Of a stretch of 64,000 bases of DNA, positions 40,592 through 49,330 are shown piece after piece. This DNA comes from an uncultured Coprococcus sp. (lineage in GTDB: Bacteria > Bacillota > Clostridia > Lachnospirales > Lachnospiraceae), in assembly GCA_947626675.1 (NCBI GenBank), contig CANQTC010000005.1:62001-126000 (forward strand). The letters run 5' to 3'. Below the pieces are notes generated by a model. The model was not told where the DNA came from. It saw only the letters and a program-made list of their open reading frames with translations, and did no database searches. Made by a program: the position numbers and the translations under genes. Within the stretch, counting starts at the first letter, position 1. Every line of letters begins with the position of its first letter.

Positions 40592-42343
40592 TTATTTTAC
40601 TTCACCTTTCACAAGCTTATATCGCTTTCCTTTCACAGTAACATATCCTGTTCTATTCTTTCTTTTGCCTTTTTCTACATAGTAGCGTCTGCCGCTTGGC
40701 TGTTTTACTATGCCTGTAAATTTCGGCTGCCATTTACTGTTTTTCACATACCACCAGCTTCCGTCGGTATGCTTTACAAGCTGTGTAACATATTTACGTT
40801 TGCCGCTTTCTACATAATAGTATTTCCCACTTGGCTGTTTTACCATGCCTTTATAGTTTGGCTGCCATTCTCCCTTCTTCACATACCACCAGCTTCCGTC
40901 GGTATGTTTTACAAGCTGTGTAACGTAGTTCTTTCTGCCTTTTTCTACATAATACCATTTGCCGCTTGGCTGTTTTACCATGCCTGTATAACCTGACTGC
41001 CATACACTGTTTTTAACGTATGTCCAGTTTTTTCCGTCTTTCACCAAACCTGTACGATTGAATCTGCATATGCCTTTTTCCACATAATACCATTTGCCAT
41101 CTGTACTGTTTTTCATCATGCCTGTATACCCGCTCTGTTTTATATCATTTTTATAGTAATAATATAAACCATTTTCATATATAAGTCCGTTTCTCTTTAG
41201 TTCATTTACGTTACCGTTTGTACATACTGTTCCGGCATATCTATAGATATTAGAAGATGAAAGATTCAAATACAAAGCAGGCACCACAGCATAATTACTA
41301 TAATTTACGCCGCCTCCGGCTCGGTCAACAGAGCCGTCGCAGAATACATACATCGAGTAAGCGTAATAACCCGGTGACCGCAGACGGCACCAACTATTGC
41401 CTGTGCATGGTGTATATGCATTCCACCACGCACCCATTGCTCTTGCATATGTACTTACTTGTTGAACACATCTTGCTTTGTCCTTTTTCCTATAATCTGA
41501 TGAAAATCCATAACTGCTGTTTGTTACATCATCATATGACAGCAGAAATACCTTATCTTTTGTAGACTTTCCACCCGCTGTTCCATATTCAGGATTAGCT
41601 TTGTTTTCAAGCGTCTTTTCCTTTATTAAATTTCTTTCATCTGAGGTAAATGTGCTGTTTATAAAGTTCTTTTTTGTATAATCTTCTTTCTGAACATTTG
41701 ACGCACTTCCATAGCCGTTAAGAAAGCTTCTAAGGGTACATGTCTTCCATGTAACACCTTTATATTTAGTATTATATGCCCGGGCATCAAGTCCTTTATC
41801 TGCCATAAGAAGCGCTTCCCCGCCATCCGTATAAAGTACTCTCCATTTGATTGGCTGATATTTAAAATAATGATATGTCTGGCTGTCCGACCATTCATAA
41901 AAACTTGAACTTCCGCTAGTTGTATATGCGGCATCACTCTTTCTCATTCTGCGGTACCTGTCACCGTTTGATAATGTGATATCTCCGTTCGCATCCCAGC
42001 CTGATGCATTCTTAAGCTTTGCATATGTGGCATTATCTATAATTAAATCACCTTTTTTTAAGTATTTACTCTCTATGGCTGTATAATTCTTACTCATGGC
42101 TGTCGTTATAACCTCTGCCTGAGGGTAACTGCCGAACCATACACAGTCATATGTAACTTCTCCATTACTGTCTCTTCTTGGATTTCTTAGTATAGCTGAT
42201 GCTTCTACATTTTCCATACCGTCTGTTGACATGATTGGAATTAGTGTAAGAAGCATAACTGCTGTAAGCAGTATAGTTAGTATACGCTTAAACCTTTTGC
42301 CTGTCATTTCTTTGTGACGTCTCATTGTTTTCCTGTTTGTCAT
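40592..42343 (-). CDS. Array copy 2: secreted DUF6273-like protein with wall-binding-like repeats
   Basis: CVWFGSYPQAEV; GNSWCRLRSPGYYAYSMYVFCDGSVDRAGGGVNYSNYAVVPALYLNLSSS; repeats WYYVEKGRKNYVTQLVKHTDGSWWYVKKGEWQPNYKGMVKQPSGK. Confidence 0.85.
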   Translation of the reverse strand: MTNRKTMRRHKEMTGKRFKRILTILLTAVMLLTLIPIMSTDGMENVEASAILRNPRRDSNGEVTYDCVWFGSYPQAEVITTAMSKNYTAIESKYLKKGDLIIDNATYAKLKNASGWDANGDITLSNGDRYRRMRKSDAAYTTSGSSSFYEWSDSQTYHYFKYQPIKWRVLYTDGGEALLMADKGLDARAYNTKYKGVTWKTCTLRSFLNGYGSASNVQKEDYTKKNFINSTFTSDERNLIKEKTLENKANPEYGTAGGKSTKDKVFLLSYDDVTNSSYGFSSDYRKKDKARCVQQVSTYARAMGAWWNAYTPCTGNSWCRLRSPGYYAYSMYVFCDGSVDRAGGGVNYSNYAVVPALYLNLSSSNIYRYAGTVCTNGNVNELKRNGLIYENGLYYYYKNDIKQSGYTGMMKNSTDGKWYYVEKGICRFNRTGLVKDGKNWTYVKNSVWQSGYTGMVKQPSGKWYYVEKGRKNYVTQLVKHTDGSWWYVKKGEWQPNYKGMVKQPSGKYYYVESGKRKYVTQLVKHTDGSWWYVKNSKWQPKFTGIVKQPSGRRYYVEKGKRKNRTGYVTVKGKRYKLVKGEVK

Positions 42344-42478
42344 TTACTTTTTCCTCCTTGTTTAGTTAGTATGGCTCGTATTCATTAAGTGTTCACATTA
42401 TACCATGAAAACTAAGCTCAACTTCGTTTCGCTAAGGTTTCAGGTGTAAGTTCTCACTAAATTCGTGCTTTGCACTTA

Positions 42479-44188
42479 TTAAGTGTTCACATTATATTTT
42501 TTTACCATACATGTTTTTTTACAGAAACATATTCCGTATCCCATCATCTTCATATAACCTTCATCAATAAACGGTGCAAAATATTCCTGCTCTTCTATCT
42601 GCCTTAAGGCTTCATTACAGCCTGCTTCAAGCTCTTTAAATTTGCTGCAGTGTTTAAATTCTAATACTATTACTGTTTTTTCTTCATCTGTCGGAACAAG
42701 CACTATATCCGGTCTGCCATTTCCATATTCACGATTAGAATTTATAACATATCCCGGAACGGAACCAAGCAGTCCAACCATTACTCCATGATAAAATGCT
42801 TCTTTATTATCATAATAGCTTATACTCTTCTGCAGATATTCTTTTAATAATCTCTGCATATTTAATTCATCACCTGATATAACAGAATTATATAATTGGG
42901 ATAAATCATGTGCTTCTATCTGCCTGTCAAACCATTCCCTTATGGTGTTGCTGTAGATATATGCTACCTCTTCATTAGGTATAGCGAGAGTAAGGTATTG
43001 TTCCCTGCCTTCAAATCTTTTACCTGTCAATTTAAGATATCCTGTAAAAAACAGAAAGTTCCACAGGTTATCCTGTGTTTTATAGATGTCATCATATGTT
43101 ATATCCTCATGTACCGGCTTTTCTATACTTTCTCCATCTATCAGATGTTCTATCTCACTTTTTACCTTTTCATCAGCTTTTTCTACTAAATCCCTTACTA
43201 TGCTGTTTGATGAGGTATTCGACCAATACGGCTTTGGAAACGGATTGCTCTCTAATATCGCAGTATTTACATAGTTTATTATACTCCACGGATTATATAC
43301 CTCTGTTTCTCCAAAGATATATCCGTCATACCATTCCTTTACTTCCGAAAGCTTTTCCGAAATACCATATGCTTCAAGCATCTGCTCTACCTCGGCTTTA
43401 GTAAACCCAAAATATTCGGCATAGTTGTTGCTTAATATTGAATTTATACTTAAATTGTTTAATCCGGTGAAAATAGACTCCTTGCTTATTCTTAAACAGC
43501 CTGTTACAACAGCAAACTCCAGTGCATCATTTGTCTTTAATGCCGACTCAAAGAGTGAACGGACAAAATCAATCATCTTATCATAAAATCCTCTGAAATA
43601 TGCATTTTCAAGCGGTACATCATATTCGTCTATCAATATAATTACTTTCTTCTGATGATAGGCTTCAAGACATTGAGATAAAAGCTGCAATGCTGTTGCA
43701 TAATCTTCATCATGTGCTCTTCCATTCATTACAGCCTGATATCTTTCTTTATCATATGACGACAGGAAAGTTTCTTTAAGCACATATTGATGTCTTTTGA
43801 ACTCTGATATTACCTCATTTTTTAAACATCCATATGCCATCTCGTAGCTTGGCTGCTTGGCTGATTTTAAAGACATCTTAATAACAGGGTACTGTCCGAG
43901 CTGTGATGTATATTTCTCACCGGCTTCCATGATACGCATCCCATCAAAATACCGGCTGTTATCAACCTTTTCTCCTGTTCTTGTACGTTCATCCTCAAAA
44001 AATGTCCGAAGCATACTGAGTGTAAGCGTCTTTCCGAAGCGTCTTGGTCTGGTAAAAAGTATTACTTTTTCAGCCTGCGACAGCATGTCTTTTATCAGCC
44101 ACGTCTTATCCACATAATAACAGTTTTTTTCTATAAACTCTTTATAATTCTCCAGTCCTATCGGTATTTTCCTTCTCATCCTGTTCAC
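42479..44188 (-). CDS. AAA-ATPase-like / PD-(D/E)XK nuclease family protein, copy B
   Basis: Close paralog of 38719-40467: LFTRPRRFGKTLTLSMLRTFFEDERTRTGEKVDNSRYFDGM; GNGRPDIVLVPTDEEKTVIVLEFKH. Confidence 0.93.
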   Translation of the reverse strand: MNRMRRKIPIGLENYKEFIEKNCYYVDKTWLIKDMLSQAEKVILFTRPRRFGKTLTLSMLRTFFEDERTRTGEKVDNSRYFDGMRIMEAGEKYTSQLGQYPVIKMSLKSAKQPSYEMAYGCLKNEVISEFKRHQYVLKETFLSSYDKERYQAVMNGRAHDEDYATALQLLSQCLEAYHQKKVIILIDEYDVPLENAYFRGFYDKMIDFVRSLFESALKTNDALEFAVVTGCLRISKESIFTGLNNLSINSILSNNYAEYFGFTKAEVEQMLEAYGISEKLSEVKEWYDGYIFGETEVYNPWSIINYVNTAILESNPFPKPYWSNTSSNSIVRDLVEKADEKVKSEIEHLIDGESIEKPVHEDITYDDIYKTQDNLWNFLFFTGYLKLTGKRFEGREQYLTLAIPNEEVAYIYSNTIREWFDRQIEAHDLSQLYNSVISGDELNMQRLLKEYLQKSISYYDNKEAFYHGVMVGLLGSVPGYVINSNREYGNGRPDIVLVPTDEEKTVIVLEFKHCSKFKELEAGCNEALRQIEEQEYFAPFIDEGYMKMMGYGICFCKKTCMVKKYNVNT

Positions 44189-44612
44189 CCCTCTTTTATT
44201 CAGTATATCCGGAATATCATCAAAGCTACACTTTATATTGCTGGCAACATTCCCTTTTATTCAATAATATAACTATATACAATTCGCGTGTTTTTATCAA
44301 TCTTTTATCCGATATTTCAATCAAAAAATATGAAGCATACTGCAACAGCGTTTTTCAGTTGACGGATTCCTGTTTAAATACCGGTTTATTTACAGTTCAC
44401 CCTATAACGGCTTACATGGGATAATATAGTACGAAAAACAAATATCATTTTGTACAAAGGGTGCAGCCGATATAATAGTTTCATTCAGGGAAATGATACT
44501 TTCTATATTGCTACACCTTTCATCTTTCAGTCAAGATATATTTTCTACTTTTCTTTACTTCTTTGTTGTTACCGTCTTTGTCTTTGACCAGCTAGCAAAT
44601 ATATTTGTATTT

Positions 44613-45345
44613 TTACTGTCCTGTATGTCCTTTGGCCTTTATAACTGTACCTGTCTTAAGAAGCTCGCCACAGTCAGAGCAGTACTCATCACCTGAGTAA
44701 ACGTCTGCTGTACAGGTTGCCGGTTTAGCATTTAAAGTTAAAAGCTGTTCTCCAACATTGATTATCCCGGCATAGCTGTAAAGATTAGAAGATGAAAGAT
44801 TCAGATACAAAGCGGGCACCACTCACTGTTTCCGGAATATTCTTCATTATCATATTCATCTGTAAACCAAAACGCCCCCATTGCTCTAGCATATGTACTT
44901 CCCTGTATATATCTTGCCTTATCATGCACATTATAATCTGATGAAAATCCATAACTGCGGTTTGTTACATCATCATATGACAACAGGAATACTTTGTCCT
45001 TTGTAGGGTTTCCGCCTGCTGTTCCATATTTCGAATCATCTTTGTTCTCAATCGTCTTTTCTTTTATTAAATTTCTTTCACTCAAAGTAAATGCACTGTT
45101 TATAAAGTTCTTTTTCGTATAATCTTTTTCTGCTTTATTGGATGCGCTTCCATAGCCATTAAGAAAGCTTCTCATGGTACATGTTTCCCATGTAACGTAT
45201 TCTAACTCTATTGGTCATCAAGTCCCTTACCTGCCATAAGAAACGCTTCCTTACCATCCGTAGAAAGCACTCTCCATTTAATTGGCTGATATTTAAAATA
45301 GTGATATGTCTGACTGTCCGACCATTCATAAAAACTTGAGTTTCA
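44613..45345 (-). pseudogene. Array copy 3: broken, chimeric DUF6273 gene lacking N-terminus and hypervariable block
   Basis: Fragments MRSFLNGYGSASNKAEKDY...EYSGNSEW and MVPALYLNLSSSNLYSYAG lie in different frames. There is a 10-nt deletion relative to 45449-47161 (gtataataat absent) and a different C-terminal tail, ATCTADVYSGDEYCSDCGELLKTGTVIKAKGHTGQ. Confidence 0.85.
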
Positions 45346-45397
45346 GGTATATGTTCTCACTAAGCTCAGCTTCGCTAAGTGTTCACATTATACAACA

Positions 45398-45440
45398 ACA
45401 GGCAGAACTGCTTCGTTTTCAAAACAATTCTACCTGCTGT
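45398..45440 (-). terminator. Array terminator hairpin, copy 2
   Basis: ACAGGCAGAACTGCTTCGTTTTCAAAACAATTCTACCTGCTGT. Confidence 0.7.
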
Positions 45441-45448
45441 TTACTTAT

Positions 45449-47161
45449 TTATTTTACTTCGCCTTTCACAAGCTTATATCGTTTTCCTTTCACAGTCACA
45501 TATCCTGTTATGTTCTTTCTTTTGCCTTTTTCTACATAGTAACGTCTGCCGCTTGGCTGTTTTACTATGCCTGTAAATTTCGGCTGCCAGTTACTCTTTT
45601 TCACATACCACCAGCTTCCGTCGGTATGCTTTACAAGCTGTGTAACATATTTACGTTTGCCGTTTTCTACATAATAGCAATTCCCACTTGGCTGTTTTAC
45701 CATGCCTTTATAGCTTGGCTGCCATTCACCATTCTTCACATACCACCAGCTTCCGTCGGTATATTTTACAAGCTGTGTAACGTATTTCTTTCTGCCTTTT
45801 TCTACATAGTACCATTTGCCGCTTGGCTGTTTTACCATGCCTGTATAACCTGACTGCCATACACTGTTTTTAACATATGTCCAGTTACTGCCGTCTTTTA
45901 CAAGACCTGTACGATTGAATCTGCATACGCCTTTTTCCACATAATACCATTTGTCGTCTGTATTATTCTTTACCATGCCTGTATAACCGGTCTGTTTTTT
46001 ATTATTCTTATAGTAATAATATATACCGTTTTCTTTTATAAGTCCGTTCTTGTTACCTTCTCCCACACATACCGTTCCGGCATAACTATATGAAGTAGAA
46101 GATGAAAGATTCAGATACAAAGCAGGCACCATTGCAACATTATATGCTTTCACAAGACCGCCAGACCGCTCGATGAAACCATGATTCCGCACCGTCACTG
46201 CAGTACGAGAATTACTTCCCGGTGACCGCAACCACCAATAGCTGTTGCCGGAATATTCTTCCTTTACAGAATAATTCGCACTCATTGCTCTTGCATATGT
46301 AGTGCTCTGAATACGTCTTGCTTTATCAAGCTCATCATCATATGATGAAAATCCATAACTGCGGTTTGTTACATCATCATATGACAACAGGAATACTTTG
46401 TCCTTTGTAGAGTTTCCGCCTGCTGTTCCATATTTCGAATCATCTTTGTTCTCAATCGTCTTTTCTTTTATTAAATTTCTTTCACTCAAAGTAAATGCAC
46501 TGTTTATAAAGTTCTTTTTCGTATAATCTTTTTCTGCTTTATTGGATGCGCTTCCATAGCCATTAAGAAAGCTTCTCATGGTACATGTTTCCCATGTAAC
46601 GTATTCTAACTCTGTATAATAATATTGGTCATCAAGTCCTTTATCTGCCATAAGAAACGCTTCGTTTCCGTCTGTAGAAAGGACTCTCCATTTAATTGGC
46701 TGGTATTTAAAATAGTGATATGTCGGATTATCTGACCAGATATACTGACCTCTCATATTGTAGCAATACGTTGTATCACTCTTTTTTATTCTGCGGTATC
46801 TGTCTCCATTTGGCAACGTGATATCTCCGTTTGTATCCCAGCCTTTAGCCTTTTCAAGCGTATGATACACGCTGTTATTTACTATAAGGTCGCCATCTTT
46901 TAAAGATTCGCTCTCTATAGCGGTGTAATTCTTACTCATGGCTGTCGTTATGACCTCCGCCTGCGGATAACTGCCGAACCACACGCAGTCGTATATCGTT
47001 TCTCCGTTACTGTCTTTTCTCGGATTTCTTAGTGTCGTTGATGCTTCTACATTTTCCATCCCGCCTGTAGACATGACTGGCATTAGTGTAAACAACATGA
47101 TTACAGCAAGAAATGCAGCAAACATTTTTTTCTTTGTTTTATTCATTATTTTCTCCTTCAC
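45449..47161 (-). CDS. Array copy 4: secreted DUF6273-like protein with wall-binding-like repeats
   Basis: GNSYWWLRSPGSNSRTAVTVRNHGFIERSGGLVKAYNVAMVPALYLNLSSS; same N-terminus and repeat tail as the other copies. True start probably MNKTKKKMFAAF. Confidence 0.85.
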   Translation of the reverse strand: MKEKIMNKTKKKMFAAFLAVIMLFTLMPVMSTGGMENVEASTTLRNPRKDSNGETIYDCVWFGSYPQAEVITTAMSKNYTAIESESLKDGDLIVNNSVYHTLEKAKGWDTNGDITLPNGDRYRRIKKSDTTYCYNMRGQYIWSDNPTYHYFKYQPIKWRVLSTDGNEAFLMADKGLDDQYYYTELEYVTWETCTMRSFLNGYGSASNKAEKDYTKKNFINSAFTLSERNLIKEKTIENKDDSKYGTAGGNSTKDKVFLLSYDDVTNRSYGFSSYDDELDKARRIQSTTYARAMSANYSVKEEYSGNSYWWLRSPGSNSRTAVTVRNHGFIERSGGLVKAYNVAMVPALYLNLSSSTSYSYAGTVCVGEGNKNGLIKENGIYYYYKNNKKQTGYTGMVKNNTDDKWYYVEKGVCRFNRTGLVKDGSNWTYVKNSVWQSGYTGMVKQPSGKWYYVEKGRKKYVTQLVKYTDGSWWYVKNGEWQPSYKGMVKQPSGNCYYVENGKRKYVTQLVKHTDGSWWYVKKSNWQPKFTGIVKQPSGRRYYVEKGKRKNITGYVTVKGKRYKLVKGEVK

Positions 47162-47350
47162 TTACATAAACCTGTAAAATATTTACATATATAATACAAA
47201 TATATATAATCGGAAGAATATTATCAATTTCTAATCATATTAACTAATCTTAACTTCGTTTTCGCTAAGATTATTTTCCAAAGAACCAGCTTTGCAGCGC
47301 ACACTTCGCTTTGGCTCGCACTCGTTAAGTGTTCCCATTATCTAATAAGT

Positions 47351-47394
47351 AACAGGCAGAACTGCTTCGTTTTCAAAACAATTCTGCCTGTTGT
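47351..47394 (-). terminator. Array terminator hairpin, copy 3
   Basis: AACAGGCAGAACTGCTTCGTTTTCAAAACAATTCTGCCTGTTGT. Confidence 0.75.
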
Positions 47395-47402
47395 GTACTT
47401 AT

Positions 47403-49124
47403 TTATTTTACTTCGCCTTTCACAAGCTTATATCTCTTTCCTTTCACAGTCACATATCCTGTTATGTTCTTTCTCTTACCATTTTCCACATAGTAACGTC
47501 TGCCGCTTGGTTGCTTTACTATTCCTGTAAATTTAGGCTGCCAGTTACTGTTTTTCACATACCACCAGCTTCCGTCGGTATGCTTTACAAGCTGTGTAAC
47601 ATATTTACGTTTGCCGTTTTCTACATAATAGCAATTCCCACTTGGCTGTTTTACCATTCCTTTATAGCTTGGCTGCCATTCACCATTCTTCACATACCAC
47701 CAGCTGCCATCGGTATGTTTTACAAGCTGTGTAACGTATTTCTTTCTGCCTTTTTCTACATAGTACCATCTGCCGCTTGGCTGTTTTACCATTCCTGTAT
47801 AACCTGACTGCCATACACTGTTTTTAACATATGTCCAGTTTTTTCCGTCTTTCACCAAACCTGTATGATTGAATCTGCATATGCCTTTTTCCACATAATA
47901 CCATCTGCCGTCTGTACTGTTTTTAGCCATGCCTGTATACCCGGTCTGTTTTATATCGTTTTTATAGTAATAATATAAGCCATTTTCATATACAAGGCCG
48001 TTTTTCTTCGGTTCATTTACGTTACCGTTTGTACATACTGTTCCGGCATAACGGTAAAGATTAGAAGATGAAAGATTCAGATACAAAGCGGGCACCAGAG
48101 CATTACTGAGGTTATGAACATCAGCGCCATCCCAACTGACGTAGCCATTGTTGTACACGCGCATTGCATTATCAGAATTTCTACCCGGCGACCGTAGCCA
48201 CCAATAACTGCTTCCGGAATATTCTGTCCTTATATACAACCATGCACCCATTGCTCTTGCATATGTACTTCCCTGAATATATCTTGCCTTGTCTTTATCA
48301 CCATATTTTGATGAAAATCCATAACTGCTGTTTGTTACTTCATCACATGACAGCAGAAATACCTTGTCTGTTGTTGAATTTCCGCCTTTTATTTCATAGT
48401 ATGTATTATCTTTGTTTTCAAGTGTTTTTTCCTTTATTAAATTTCTTTCATCTGAGGTAAATGCGCCGTTTATAAAATTCTTTTTTGTATAATCTTCTTT
48501 CTGACTATTTGATGTACTTCCATAGCCATTAAGAAAACTTCTCATGGTACATGTCTCCCATGTAACATCTTCATATTTAGTATTATACTTTTTATCATCA
48601 AGTCCTTTATCTGCCATAAGAAGTGCTTCCCTGCCATCCGCATGCAGTACTCTCCATTTGATTGGCTGATATTTAAAATAATGATATGTTAAGTTATCCG
48701 ACCAGTTATAATATCCCCGCCCACTATAGCTGAGCGTTGCATCATCTTTTCTCATTCTGCGGTATCTGTCACCGTTTGATAATGTGATATCTCCGTTTGC
48801 ATCCCAGCCTGAAGCATTCTTAAGTCTGCCATATGTAGCATCATCTACAATTAAATCACCTTTTTTTAAGTATTTACTCTCTATGGCTGTATAATTCTTA
48901 CTCATAGCAGTTGTGATAACCTCTGCCTGAGGGTAGCTTCCGAACCATACACAGTCATATGTAACTTCTCCATTACTGTCTCTTCTTGGATTTTTCAGTT
49001 TTGTTTCTGCTGCTTCTACACTGCTTATTTTGTCTGACGGCATAATTGGAATAAGCGTAAACAGCATTAATACCGTAAGAATCACCGCAAATAATTTTTT
49101 ACTTCTTTTCTTTGTTTTATTCAT
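47403..49124 (-). CDS. Array copy 5: secreted DUF6273-like protein with wall-binding-like repeats
   Basis: GSSYWWLRSPGRNSDNAMRVYNNGYVSWDGADVHNLSNALVPALYLNLSSS. Confidence 0.85.
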   Translation of the reverse strand: MNKTKKRSKKLFAVILTVLMLFTLIPIMPSDKISSVEAAETKLKNPRRDSNGEVTYDCVWFGSYPQAEVITTAMSKNYTAIESKYLKKGDLIVDDATYGRLKNASGWDANGDITLSNGDRYRRMRKDDATLSYSGRGYYNWSDNLTYHYFKYQPIKWRVLHADGREALLMADKGLDDKKYNTKYEDVTWETCTMRSFLNGYGSTSNSQKEDYTKKNFINGAFTSDERNLIKEKTLENKDNTYYEIKGGNSTTDKVFLLSCDEVTNSSYGFSSKYGDKDKARYIQGSTYARAMGAWLYIRTEYSGSSYWWLRSPGRNSDNAMRVYNNGYVSWDGADVHNLSNALVPALYLNLSSSNLYRYAGTVCTNGNVNEPKKNGLVYENGLYYYYKNDIKQTGYTGMAKNSTDGRWYYVEKGICRFNHTGLVKDGKNWTYVKNSVWQSGYTGMVKQPSGRWYYVEKGRKKYVTQLVKHTDGSWWYVKNGEWQPSYKGMVKQPSGNCYYVENGKRKYVTQLVKHTDGSWWYVKNSNWQPKFTGIVKQPSGRRYYVENGKRKNITGYVTVKGKRYKLVKGEVK

Positions 49125-49276
49125 TATTTTCTCCCTCTCTTACATAAACCTGTAAAATATTTACATACATAATACAAATATATACAATATAAATAATATT
49201 ATCAATACCTAAATTCTCTATACCATGAAAACTAAACCGCCTTTCACTTACCCGGTGTTCCCATTATCCAATAAGC

Positions 49277-49314
49277 AACAGGCAGAACTGCTTCGTTTTC
49301 AAAACAATTCTGCC
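49277..49314 (-). terminator. Array terminator hairpin, copy 4
   Basis: CAGGCAGAACTGCTTCGTTTTCAAAACAATTCTGCCC. Confidence 0.65.
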
Positions 49315-49330
49315 CTTAAGTTTTACTTAT

